A stretch of 31,728 nt of DNA from JBMOKU01 sp049324315 (GTDB lineage: Bacteria > Bacillota > Clostridia > Peptostreptococcales > Thermotaleaceae). The position numbers and the translations under genes were made by a program. Shown here one piece after another: positions 7,689-15,168 of the stretch. Position 1 is the stretch's first letter. Every line of letters begins with the position of its first letter. The stretch covers positions 1 through 31,728 of the forward strand of contig JBMOKU010000070.1 in assembly GCA_049324315.1 (NCBI GenBank). Reading direction: 5' to 3'. The notes below the pieces were generated by a model that saw only the letters and a list, made by a program, of their open reading frames with translations, had not been told where the DNA came from and made no database searches.

Positions 7689-8453
7689 ATGAAAAAAATT
7701 TATGAAGTAAAAGGAATAAGAATTGGAGAGGGAAGACCCAAAATCATTGCCCCAATTGTTGGAAAAGATAAAGAGGCGATCATAGAGAAAGCTCGTAGTT
7801 TTGAGGGTCTACCAATTGACGTTGTGGAGTGGCGTGTTGATTTTTATGAGGATGTTTTTGAAATTTCAAAAGTGATTGAAACCCTGAAAGAGTTAAGAAC
7901 CGTTTTACTTGAAAAACCTATTCTCTTTACCTTCAGAACCAAGAAAGAAGGGGGAGAAAAAGAAATTTCAATGGAAGAATATACGATGTTAAATCGAATG
8001 GTTGCGGATAGTGGTCTTGTTGAGTTTATAGACGTTGAAATTTTTTCTGGCGATGAAATTGTCAGGGAGAATATTGAAAATATCCATCGTGCTAATGTGC
8101 TGGTTGTAGGATCAAATCATGATTTTCACAAAACACCTGAAAAGGATGAGCTATTAAGAAGATTGAAGAAAATGCAGGAAATGGGTGCTGACATTCCTAA
8201 AATTGCAGTTATGCCTCAAACAGTCGGTGATGTATTAGTACTGTTAAGTGCTACCAATGAAATGGTATCTGGTTTTGCAGATCGGCCGATCATCACCATG
8301 TCCATGTCGTCAAAAGGTGTTATTAGCAGAATAGCCGGCGAAGTTTTCGGATCTTCGATGACATTCGGTGCAGTTGGTCAAGTGTCTGCACCAGGTCAAA
8401 TCTCTGTTGAAAAATTGGAGAGCGCATTGGAAATACTCCACAATGCAATATAG
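7689..8453 (+). CDS. aroD: Type I 3-dehydroquinate dehydratase
   Basis: 254 residues, clearly similar to Escherichia coli AroD along its length. The Schiff-base lysine is Lys171 (in IPKIAVMPQ) and the catalytic histidine is His144 (in SNHDFHKTP), one residue off the E. coli positions 170 and 143; Glu48 of EWRVDFY is also kept. It interconverts 3-dehydroquinate and 3-dehydroshikimate by syn elimination through an imine. It is monocistronic, with its own promoter and a GAGGGGAG site upstream, next to catabolic genes and far from any aromatic-biosynthesis operon in this window. A catabolic role is likely, either passing 3-dehydroquinate on or hydrating 3-dehydroshikimate derived from shikimate. 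Confidence 0.96.
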   Translation: MKKIYEVKGIRIGEGRPKIIAPIVGKDKEAIIEKARSFEGLPIDVVEWRVDFYEDVFEISKVIETLKELRTVLLEKPILFTFRTKKEGGEKEISMEEYTMLNRMVADSGLVEFIDVEIFSGDEIVRENIENIHRANVLVVGSNHDFHKTPEKDELLRRLKKMQEMGADIPKIAVMPQTVGDVLVLLSATNEMVSGFADRPIITMSMSSKGVISRIAGEVFGSSMTFGAVGQVSAPGQISVEKLESALEILHNAI

Positions 8454-8508
8454 AGAACATTTTTTCCCTTTGCGTTCCACGGATGTGTATCACGAATTCC
8501 ATTTATAC

Positions 8509-8640
8509 TGACTCCTAAAAGTTAGACAGAAAAATACTAGACTGAATGTAAGGATTAATTCCTGTATTGTACAGGAGTTAATCCTTTTAATTTTGCTTTC
8601 ATTCTGTGATTATTATAGTAATATTCTCCATAAAAAATTT
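8509..8640 (-). mobile_element. IS3-family (IS150-like) remnant: one terminal repeat and the last codons of orfB
   Basis: On the minus strand, bases ~8637-8558 encode YGEYYYNNHRMKAKLKGL followed by TPVQYRN and a TAA at 8555-8557. This matches the conserved C-terminus of IS3-family OrfB transposases. The plus strand starts with an IS3-type terminal sequence, TGACTCCTAAAAGTTAGAC, at about 8509. A stop codon lies immediately upstream of the peptide, and the rest of the IS is missing. A 17-bp hairpin (8550-8566/8570-8586, one mismatch) spans the end of orfB; it may still act as a terminator after aroD. Confidence 0.78.
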
Positions 8641-8662
8641 ACGGAAAATTGCTAATCGTAGA

Positions 8663-8736
8663 TTGACTTCAAAAAACAAAAGTGCTAAAATGAAAACAAG
8701 TTCCATAGATAGGCATTATGTTCCACAGAATGGAAC
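8663..8736 (+). promoter_or_regulatory. Promoter plus IclR-type operator of the lyase/aldehyde dehydrogenase/TIM-barrel operon
   Basis: TTGACT (8663-8668), 17-base spacer, extended -10 TGCTAAAAT (TAAAAT at 8686-8691). The expected start is near 8698. Downstream, GTTCCACAGAATGGAAC (8720-8736) is a perfect inverted repeat with 6-bp arms and a 5-bp centre, preceded by a half site GTTCCA at 8700, exactly 20 bp away. The same module with the same spacing precedes the ThDP gene. The IclR regulator at 19389 is the best candidate binder. The leader to the first start codon is about 185 nt. Confidence 0.8.
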
Positions 8737-8882
8737 AACATAAACGTGAGAAATACATTCACTTCATTTCGAACAGATGAAAGCCAATCATCTATTATTT
8801 TATAGAAGGAAAAGAAAACGGTTGCAAAACAAGGAACGAATGTCTATGCGTAATTTCGATGATAAGGAAGGGAGGGAGAAGT

Positions 8883-9833
8883 ATGATAGGCAATGAAATG
8901 AAAAGCAATATAAAATGGCCCAAAAGCATTATTATTTCAGAAGTTGGGCCGAGAGATGGGCTTCAAAATGAAAAGAAATTATTAACACTTGAACAAAAGA
9001 TCGAATTGATTGAACGTTCCATTGAAGCAGGAGCCAAAATCATTGAAATTGGATCCTTTGTTCATCCCAAAGCAGTACCCCAAATGGCAGATACAGATGA
9101 AGTTGCTAAAAGAATAAAGCGAGTGGATGATGTTGAATACCGGACATTGGTGATGAATCTCCGTGGGTTAGAACGAGCAGAAGCAGCAGGAATAAAAAAA
9201 GCAAAGCTTACAGTATCAGCCAGTCGTGCTCATTCTCTCAGTAATCTAAATAAAACACCGGAAGAGGCCGTTCGAGGCTTTGTCGAATGTGCAGAATATG
9301 CAGCAACTCATGGTATGACTCTGTCTGGCGCAATTTCAACGGCCTTTGGATGTCCTTTTGAAGGAAAGGTTTCTTTGGAACAAGTACTATCCGTTATTTC
9401 TTGTTTCCGTGAGATTGGGGTTACAGAATTGTCTTTATCTGATACGACAGGCATGGCCAATCCCCAGCAGGTTTATGAGTACAGCATGCGCGTGAAGGAG
9501 CAATTCCCGGATGTTACTTGGAATTTACACTTCCACAACACGAGAGGTATGGGACTTGCCAATGTGGTAGCCGGTATGATGGCTGGTATTGAACGCTATG
9601 ATGCCTGCTTTGCAGGTTTGGGAGGATGTCCTTTTGCCCCTGGCGCATCTGGAAATATCGCTACAGAAGATGTAATACACATGTGTCATGAGATGGGCAT
9701 CGAAACAGGCTATGATTTGGATGCTGTCCTATCTATAGGACGATCTGTACAGCAGTTTATCGGCCACGATACATCAAGTTTTATCTTAAAAGCGGGAAAA
9801 TGCAGTGATATTGTTCATACACATAAGGAATGA
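8883..9833 (+). CDS. HMG-CoA lyase family protein (paralogue 2); candidate homocitryl-CoA-type lyase
   Basis: 316 residues from the ATG at 8883, chosen because GGAGGGAG lies just upstream; an ATG at 8859 precedes that site. Family residues seen: Arg24-Asp25 in GPRDGLQNE, Glu56, His216 and His218 in LHFHNTRG, the loop Cys249 in GLGGCPFAPG and Asn258. These give a divalent-metal-dependent retro-Claisen cleavage that releases acetyl-CoA. Like paralogue 1 it has FVHPKAVPQM where the human enzyme has FVSPKWVPQM, opening space and adding a His near the substrate. It is first in an operon with an acylating aldehyde dehydrogenase, which would deliver its thioester. I infer a substrate bearing an extra carboxylate, cleaved to acetyl-CoA and 2-oxoglutarate. 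HMG-CoA itself remains possible. Confidence 0.9.
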   Translation: MIGNEMKSNIKWPKSIIISEVGPRDGLQNEKKLLTLEQKIELIERSIEAGAKIIEIGSFVHPKAVPQMADTDEVAKRIKRVDDVEYRTLVMNLRGLERAEAAGIKKAKLTVSASRAHSLSNLNKTPEEAVRGFVECAEYAATHGMTLSGAISTAFGCPFEGKVSLEQVLSVISCFREIGVTELSLSDTTGMANPQQVYEYSMRVKEQFPDVTWNLHFHNTRGMGLANVVAGMMAGIERYDACFAGLGGCPFAPGASGNIATEDVIHMCHEMGIETGYDLDAVLSIGRSVQQFIGHDTSSFILKAGKCSDIVHTHKE

Positions 9834-9888
9834 GAAACAGTAGGATTTAAATAATTTTCATTTTTAAAATTTAAGGAGGTCGTTTAAT

Positions 9889-11298
9889 ATGGCTAAAGAA
9901 CTTACCATGGAACAACAGCAGGAGTTGGAAGCTGCCCTTGAACGGGCACAAAAGGCACTTGCCATCATTGAGACATATGATCAGGAAAGGGTAGACCGTC
10001 TGTGTCAAGCTGTAGCTTGGGCAGTAGCAAACAAAAAGACGTTCTTAAGGCTAGTAGATATGGGTATTGAAGAAAGCGGTCTTGGGGACCCGATTAGCAG
10101 ACAGAGCAAACGTTTCAAAATCCGAGGTGTACTTAGAGATGCCCTACGCCAAAAGAGTGTTGGCATCATCGAAGAGATTCCTGAAAAAGGCATTGCAAAA
10201 TACGCAAAGCCTGCTGGAATCATTGCATCCGTTGTTCCTACCACAAATCCAGACCTGACACCAGCGGGAACGGCTATTTATGCGATTAAAGCTAGAGATG
10301 TTGTTATCTTCTCACCACACCCTCGTTCTAAAAAGACAACTTTTGAAACCGTAAGACTTATGAGAGAGGCCCTTGAAAGAGAAGGTGCACCGGCTGATAT
10401 TTTCCAATGTCTTCAAAATGTAAATATCCCTATGACACAAGCTCTTATGGCGAAAGCAGATTTAGTTTTAGCGACAGGAGGACCAGCCATGGTACAATCC
10501 GCCTATAGTTCAGGTACGCCTGCCTATGGTGTTGGTGCTGGAAACTCTACAATGATCATCGATGAGACTGCCAATATAGAAGAAGCTGCCCGCAACACAA
10601 TGCTTAGCAAGACATCTGACTATGGTTCAGGATGTTCAGCGGATGGGAACCTTATTATAGAAGAAAGTATTTTTGACAAGATGGTAGAGCAACTTGTGGT
10701 AGAAGGCGGATATCTTGCAAATGAAGAAGAAAAAGCGAAATTAAAAGCAGTTATGTGGGATGAGGAAGGACATAGATTATCAGATACTGTAGCGATTGCA
10801 CCGCAAAAGCTAGCTGAAATTGCCGGATTTAGCATTCCAGAAGATAGAAAATTTATCATTGTACATGGTGATGGTATTGGTAAAGAACATTTCTTCTCCA
10901 GTGAAAAATTAACGACACTTTTAGCTGTATACAAATACAAAGGCTTTGATAATGCTCTTAAAATGATGCATGGAATCTACAATGTTAAAGGAAAAGGTCA
11001 CTCATGCGGTATTTATTCCTTTAATGACGACCACATTCATCGACTTGCATTAGAAGCACCCGTAAGCCGAATCATGGTTCGTCAGCCGCAATCTAAGGCC
11101 AATGCCGGTGCATTCAACAACGGAATGCCTATGACTTCCAGCTTAGGTTGTGGAACTTGGGGCGGAAATATTGTATCTGAGAATGTTAACCTTAAGCATT
11201 ATATGAATGTAACTTGGGTGTCAAAGCCTATTCCAGAAGATAGACCCTCCGATGAGGAATTGTTCGGAGAGTTTTACGACCCTGAAATGGAGAAGTAA
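9889..11298 (+). CDS. CoA-acylating aldehyde dehydrogenase
   Basis: 469 residues of the aldehyde dehydrogenase superfamily, in the CoA-acylating branch (EutE/AdhE/SauS-like). The catalytic cysteine is Cys249 in SDYGSGCSADGN. The C-terminal GCGTWGGNIVSENVN block is typical of acylating members. It oxidises an aldehyde to an acyl-CoA with NAD(P) and CoA. It follows the lyase by 55 bp with AAGGAGGT upstream, and precedes the TIM-barrel gene. Sulfoacetaldehyde dehydrogenases fall in the same branch, but no sulfonate genes are seen. Its position with a ring-cleaving-type ThDP enzyme under the same control suggests it takes the semialdehyde released by that enzyme. Confidence 0.9.
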   Translation: MAKELTMEQQQELEAALERAQKALAIIETYDQERVDRLCQAVAWAVANKKTFLRLVDMGIEESGLGDPISRQSKRFKIRGVLRDALRQKSVGIIEEIPEKGIAKYAKPAGIIASVVPTTNPDLTPAGTAIYAIKARDVVIFSPHPRSKKTTFETVRLMREALEREGAPADIFQCLQNVNIPMTQALMAKADLVLATGGPAMVQSAYSSGTPAYGVGAGNSTMIIDETANIEEAARNTMLSKTSDYGSGCSADGNLIIEESIFDKMVEQLVVEGGYLANEEEKAKLKAVMWDEEGHRLSDTVAIAPQKLAEIAGFSIPEDRKFIIVHGDGIGKEHFFSSEKLTTLLAVYKYKGFDNALKMMHGIYNVKGKGHSCGIYSFNDDHIHRLALEAPVSRIMVRQPQSKANAGAFNNGMPMTSSLGCGTWGGNIVSENVNLKHYMNVTWVSKPIPEDRPSDEELFGEFYDPEMEK

Positions 11299-11320
11299 GA
11301 AAAAGATAGTAAATAGATGA

Positions 11321-11366
11321 GGATTTAATTTGGGGGGAGGGAAGATTTCCCCCAAATCCTTTATTT
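11321..11366 (+). terminator. Intra-operon hairpin after the aldehyde dehydrogenase
   Basis: ATTTGGGGG (11328-11336) pairs with CCCCCAAAT (11349-11357), extended by outer GGATTT/AAATCC, and is followed by TTTATTTTAAT. It looks like a weak terminator or an mRNA-stabilising hairpin between the dehydrogenase and the TIM-barrel gene. A closely similar hairpin follows the ThDP gene at 14433-14467. Confidence 0.6.
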
Positions 11367-11392
11367 TAATAGACTTCAAAGGGGGGAAAAAA

Positions 11393-12211
11393 ATGAAAAG
11401 ACAATTTTCTTTAGCCCATCTCACAGTACTAGGATGTCCACCACCTGAAATGATTTATATAGCTGCGATGACTGGCTATGATTATGTTAGCATGCGACCT
11501 ATTTATATGGGTTTGCCAGGAGAGCCGAACTATGAGTTAGCAGTAAATAGAGAAATGATGAAACTAACCAAAAGGGCCCTTGCAGATACAGGTATAAAAC
11601 TTCTTGACATTGAACTAGCCCGTGTCTATGATGGCGTAGATCCAAAAAGATATCTTCCGGCAATGGAAGTGGCTGCCGAATTAGGTGGCAAGCATGTTTT
11701 AAGCAGTATTTGGACGAAAGATCGTAATTTCTACATTGAAAAATTCGGTGAAATTTGTGATCTGGCGAAACCATTTGGTTTGACAGTGGACTTAGAATTT
11801 GTTCCTATTGCCAGCGTGTCTGACCTTGCAGGAACAGTTGATGTTCTTCATACTGTCAATCGAGAAAATGCAGGTATTATGATTGATGTTCATCATTTCC
11901 ATCGTTCGAGAGACAAGGCTGAAGATTTGAAGGCATTACCACGGGAATGGTTCCACTTTGCACATCTCTGTGATGCACCCGAGGAAATTCCTACGGATAA
12001 TGATGAGATGACCCGTATACTTCGAGAAGCACGTTCCTATGTTGGTGAAGGTGGTATTAACGTAGCAAGCATTCTAAACCAAATGCCTGAGACGCCATAC
12101 TCCATTGAACTGCCGAATCTTGAAAGAGTTAGAGAATTTGGCTATGCAGAGCATGCAAGGCGTTGTCTGAAAACTGCTAAAGATTATCTAGAAGCTAATC
12201 TAAGCAGATAA
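11393..12211 (+). CDS. Xylose-isomerase-like TIM-barrel enzyme (IolE / 3-dehydroshikimate dehydratase-like)
   Basis: 272 residues of the sugar phosphate isomerase/epimerase superfamily. The probable metal ligands are evenly spaced on barrel strands: Glu135 (DLEFVPI), Asp165 (MIDVHHFH), His191 (FAHLCDA) and Glu239 (SIELPN). The superfamily includes inosose dehydratase IolE and 3-dehydroshikimate dehydratases (AsbF/QuiC type), which abstract the proton alpha to a ring ketone and expel the beta hydroxyl. That reaction on 3-dehydroquinate would give 1-hydroxy-3,4-dioxocyclohexane-1-carboxylate, a cyclic 1,2-dione; on 3-dehydroshikimate it would give protocatechuate. Isomerase or epimerase activity is an alternative. 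The start at 11393 follows an AAAGGGGGG ribosome binding site; longer open frame upstream is part of the intergenic hairpin. Confidence 0.85.
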   Translation: MKRQFSLAHLTVLGCPPPEMIYIAAMTGYDYVSMRPIYMGLPGEPNYELAVNREMMKLTKRALADTGIKLLDIELARVYDGVDPKRYLPAMEVAAELGGKHVLSSIWTKDRNFYIEKFGEICDLAKPFGLTVDLEFVPIASVSDLAGTVDVLHTVNRENAGIMIDVHHFHRSRDKAEDLKALPREWFHFAHLCDAPEEIPTDNDEMTRILREARSYVGEGGINVASILNQMPETPYSIELPNLERVREFGYAEHARRCLKTAKDYLEANLSR

Positions 12212-12287
12212 ATTTATAGGCAATTAAGGTAAGTAAATTAAGAAAAATAAGTGCGTTTGTAATTTTATGAAAATTATGAATATAAGA

Positions 12288-12361
12288 TTGACAGTAAAAA
12301 ACAATCGTGCTAAACTGAAAATAAGTTCCGAAGAAAAGAATTGAGTTCCACAGAGTGGAAT
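12288..12361 (+). promoter_or_regulatory. Promoter plus IclR-type operator of the ThDP/TRAP operon
   Basis: TTGACA (12288-12293), 17-base spacer, extended -10 TGCTAAACT (TAAACT at 12311-12316), then GTTCCACAGAGTGGAAT (12345-12361) with a half site GTTCCG at 12325. The -10-to-operator distance (34 bp) and half-site spacing (20 bp) match the module at 8663-8736 exactly. The leader to the TTG start is about 280 nt and contains an ATCTCAT/ATGAGAT hairpin near 12566-12585. Confidence 0.8.
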
Positions 12362-12602
12362 AACATGAAATGCAAGATGATTAATTTAGGAACATCGAGG
12401 AAAAGTTTACTTCTAAAGGAAAACGCTACCTATATCATCCTTTCCTATCATGATGTTAAACAAACGACTTTTAAAGAAAAAATTGGTCAAAACGCAAGAA
12501 ATGGATGTGACCATTATTATATGCGACAGGTATAGAAAAGGAACAATATTGAAAAGTTAATGTTATCTCATTTAAACATGAGATCTGAAAGGAGTTTGAA
12601 GG

Positions 12603-14405
12603 TTGAAAAAGTTAATTTCACATCAATTGGTAGATTATCTTGAGAGAAGAGGGATTGAGCATGTGTTTGGTTTATGCGGCCATACGGTAATCGCAATGCT
12701 TGATCCTCTAAAAGACTCTAAGTTAAAGTTTATTTCTGTAAGACACGAACAGCTTGCAGCCCATGCTGCTGATGCATATGCAAGGGTAACCAAAAAAGCC
12801 AGTGTAGTACTTTGTCATTTAGGGCCAGGACTTACAAATGCTGCCACAGGTGTGGCCAATGCAGCTTTAGACTCAGTTCCAATGGTCGTAATCGCTGGGG
12901 ATGTTCCTAGTTTCTACTATGGAAAGCATCCACATCAAGAAGTGAACATGCATGCTGATGGTTCCCAGTTTGAAATCTATAGACCATTCGTAAAACGTGC
13001 TTGGAGAATAGATAAGCCTGAATTATTCCCTGAGATCCTTGACAAGGCATTCAGACTTGCTGAATCAGGAAGACCGGGACCAGTCCTTATTTCAGTACCG
13101 ATGGATATGTTCTCAAGAGAACTTGATACGTGTCTATTTGAAAGAACTTACCATGATGCACCTAAAACAATAAAGCCGGCTTTACCTAAAGAAACAGCAG
13201 TAGAAATAGCTAAAATGCTTATTGAGGCTGAGAGGCCGGTAATCCATGCAGGGGGACAAATTGTTCCTTGTGAAGCTTCAAAAGAGCTTACAGCGTTGGT
13301 TGACTTCTTAGACATCCCTGTTACGAGAACCCTTATGGGGCAAGGAGCTATATCGGATAAACATCCTCTACATGTGGGAATGACGGGTTTCTGGGGAACG
13401 AACTTTGTGAACGGAACAGCAGTAAATGCTGATGTAATCCTAGGCATAGGCACAAGATTTGCTGAAGCTGACAGCAGTTCTTGGTATGCTGGTGTAACAT
13501 TTAATATTCCACAAACAAAGCTTATCCAAATTGACTTAGATCCTGTTGAAATTGGAAGAAACTATCCTGTAGCTATCGGAGCGGTAGCAGATCCTAAGCA
13601 AGCTTTAAAAGCGATATTAGAAGCAGCGAAGGAATTAAAGCCAGAGGGAATTGATAGACCTGAGCTTAGAAAAGAAATCGCAGAATACAGAGTAGCATTT
13701 AAAGCATCCAACAAAGAGATTTCGGAAGATAATAGATTCCCAATGACACCGCAAAGAATTCTTAAAGATGTAAGAGAAGTATTTCCTGAAGATGGAATTA
13801 TCGCTACAGATGTGGGTTGGAATAAAAACGGAGTAGGGCAGCAGTTTGAAATTACCCAGCCTGGAACAATATTACATCCAGGTGGTCTGGCAACCATGGG
13901 TTTTGGACCGGCAGCGATCTTGGGAGCAAAATTGGCGGCTCCAGATAAGAAAGTAATCACTTTGGTTGGAGATGGTGGCTTTGGCGCAAATCCATCCGTA
14001 ATGGCAACTGCAGTAGAGTACAATATTCCTGTTGTATGGGTAGTCATGAATAATGGTGCCTTTGGTACGATCGCAGGATTAGAGGCAGCCCACTACCATC
14101 ACTCATTTGGTACGATCTTCAAAAGACCGGATGGAACAGCTTACAACCCTGAATGGGCGGAAGTTGCAAAAGCTTATGGAATTAAGAGTAAGCGGATAAC
14201 ATCTGCTGAAGAGTTTAAAGCGGCATTCAAAGAAGCATTAGAAGCCAATGAACCATATTTACTAGATGTTCCTATGGAAAACATTCCAGTTCCTACGGAT
14301 GGAATTTGGAATATCAACGATATCTACACACCAAAAGAAAATGTTGTTGAAGGTAAATTAATGTACGGAGAAGCAGCTAAGTCAAAGCACGTAGCAACAA
14401 AATAG
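12603..14405 (+). CDS. ThDP-dependent enzyme, acetolactate synthase superfamily; candidate cyclic 1,2-dione hydrolase
   Basis: 600 residues starting at TTG 12603, eight bases after GGAG. Features: Pyr domain with the ThDP-activating Glu49 in RHEQ; central domain about 190-330; PP domain with GDGG at 456-459 and the metal-binding MNN at 482-484. The first active-site loop reads GLCGHTV, with His27 directly after Gly26. From memory, IolD has FGHG here and cyclohexane-1,2-dione hydrolase uses His28, whereas acetolactate synthases have a Gly-Gly pair and sulfoacetaldehyde acetyltransferase a Gly-Ser. This favours hydrolytic cleavage of a ring 1,2-diketone to an oxo acid. It shares its control module with the TIM-barrel operon and precedes the TRAP genes. 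Acetolactate-synthase-like carboligation is not excluded. No small regulatory ilvN-type subunit is nearby. Confidence 0.88.
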   Translation: MKKLISHQLVDYLERRGIEHVFGLCGHTVIAMLDPLKDSKLKFISVRHEQLAAHAADAYARVTKKASVVLCHLGPGLTNAATGVANAALDSVPMVVIAGDVPSFYYGKHPHQEVNMHADGSQFEIYRPFVKRAWRIDKPELFPEILDKAFRLAESGRPGPVLISVPMDMFSRELDTCLFERTYHDAPKTIKPALPKETAVEIAKMLIEAERPVIHAGGQIVPCEASKELTALVDFLDIPVTRTLMGQGAISDKHPLHVGMTGFWGTNFVNGTAVNADVILGIGTRFAEADSSSWYAGVTFNIPQTKLIQIDLDPVEIGRNYPVAIGAVADPKQALKAILEAAKELKPEGIDRPELRKEIAEYRVAFKASNKEISEDNRFPMTPQRILKDVREVFPEDGIIATDVGWNKNGVGQQFEITQPGTILHPGGLATMGFGPAAILGAKLAAPDKKVITLVGDGGFGANPSVMATAVEYNIPVVWVVMNNGAFGTIAGLEAAHYHHSFGTIFKRPDGTAYNPEWAEVAKAYGIKSKRITSAEEFKAAFKEALEANEPYLLDVPMENIPVPTDGIWNINDIYTPKENVVEGKLMYGEAAKSKHVATK

Positions 14406-14432
14406 TTTCTATAAAGTAAGCGAATGAATGTG

Positions 14433-14467
14433 GATTTGGGGAGTATAACCAAAATCTTCCCCAAATC
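14433..14467 (+). terminator. Hairpin after the ThDP gene
   Basis: GATTTGGGGA (14433-14442) and TCCCCAAATC (14458-14467) form a 10-bp perfect stem followed by ATTTATTCC. The poor T-tract suggests partial termination or mRNA stabilisation ahead of the transporter genes rather than a full stop. Confidence 0.6.
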
Positions 14468-14611
14468 ATTTATTCCTAAAAAGGAAAACTTTTTCCTGTA
14501 GTACAGGGATATGAGAATAGAAGGCTTTATAAAACAACTTGTTTGACAGGCTTGATAAGCAAGGTTAGTATATTTTTATCTAGTTTTAAAAAAATAAATG
14601 GAGGTGACGAT

Positions 14612-15109
14612 ATGCGTGCATTGAAGTGGTTAGATAAAAATTTTGAAGAGTGCATACTCATGATTTTTTTAGCGCTTATGACTGTTATTATGGGAATTCA
14701 AATTACGATGCGTTATGTCTTTAATAATTCTCTTGTATGGTCTGAGGAACTTACGCGGTATCTGTTTATCTGGTCTACATTTATAAGTCTTGGTTTCTGT
14801 GTTAAACGAAGTTTGTCTATTAAGATAGACCAATTTACCAACATGATACCGGATACATCTATAGCGCGTAAAATCATTACTTTTGCAGTGAAAGTAGTCA
14901 TGTTGGTGTTTTTCATTTATGTATTTAGACATTCTATTGACGTGGTGAAAGCCGCGATCGCTAGTGGACAAAGAAGTCCTGCTATGGGTGTACCGATGTA
15001 TATAGTTCAGTCATCTACTGTTGTGGGATTTTTCTTAGCGATTTTACGGACTATCCAATGTCTCATCGAGGAGATCATGTCCTTCCGCAGCGCTAAACCT
15101 ATTGAATAA
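14612..15109 (+). CDS. dctQ: TRAP transporter small membrane subunit (DctQ family)
   Basis: 165 residues from the ATG at 14612, which has GGAGGTGA just upstream; an earlier in-frame ATG at 14543 lacks such a site. Four hydrophobic segments are visible (about residues 17-36, 46-66, 88-108, 128-150) with the WSEEL(T)RYLFIW motif typical of DctQ. It forms the membrane complex with DctM and couples solute uptake to a sodium or proton gradient. It follows the ThDP gene by about 200 bp and is probably co-transcribed. Confidence 0.92.
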   Translation: MRALKWLDKNFEECILMIFLALMTVIMGIQITMRYVFNNSLVWSEELTRYLFIWSTFISLGFCVKRSLSIKIDQFTNMIPDTSIARKIITFAVKVVMLVFFIYVFRHSIDVVKAAIASGQRSPAMGVPMYIVQSSTVVGFFLAILRTIQCLIEEIMSFRSAKPIE

Positions 15110-15168
15110 AGAAGAGAATCCAAAGTTATCATGATGATTAAAAATTGTAATCATGTAAAGACTATCAT

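Noticed and set aside
8550..8586. Hairpin as a dedicated terminator of aroD
   Set aside because: It lies inside the end of an IS3 orfB remnant, so it came with the insertion sequence, although it may now terminate aroD transcripts.
6450..9833. Leucine or ketone-body metabolism through HMG-CoA lyase
   Set aside because: No methylcrotonyl-CoA carboxylase, methylglutaconyl-CoA hydratase or isovaleryl-CoA dehydrogenase genes in the window.
11393..12211. Aromatisation of 3-dehydroshikimate to protocatechuate by the TIM-barrel protein as the main route
   Set aside because: No ring-cleavage dioxygenase, decarboxylase or benzoyl-CoA-type genes follow in the window, and this would leave the co-regulated ThDP enzyme, acylating dehydrogenase and lyase unexplained. 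Kept only as an alternative activity.
12341..12535. 64-codon forward frame ahead of the ThDP gene
   Set aside because: It starts inside the operator, lacks a ribosome binding site and its composition is not protein-like; treated as untranslated leader.
12603..14405. Acetolactate synthase for branched-chain amino acid synthesis
   Set aside because: No ilvN or ilvC nearby, Gly-His instead of Gly-Gly in the first active-site loop, and shared control with catabolic genes.
9889..14405. Sulfoacetaldehyde/sulfonate degradation (acylating dehydrogenase plus ThDP enzyme plus TRAP)
   Set aside because: The ThDP protein lacks the sulfoacetaldehyde acetyltransferase loop as I remember it, no phosphotransacetylase is adjacent, and the dehydroquinase/AroE genes would be unexplained.
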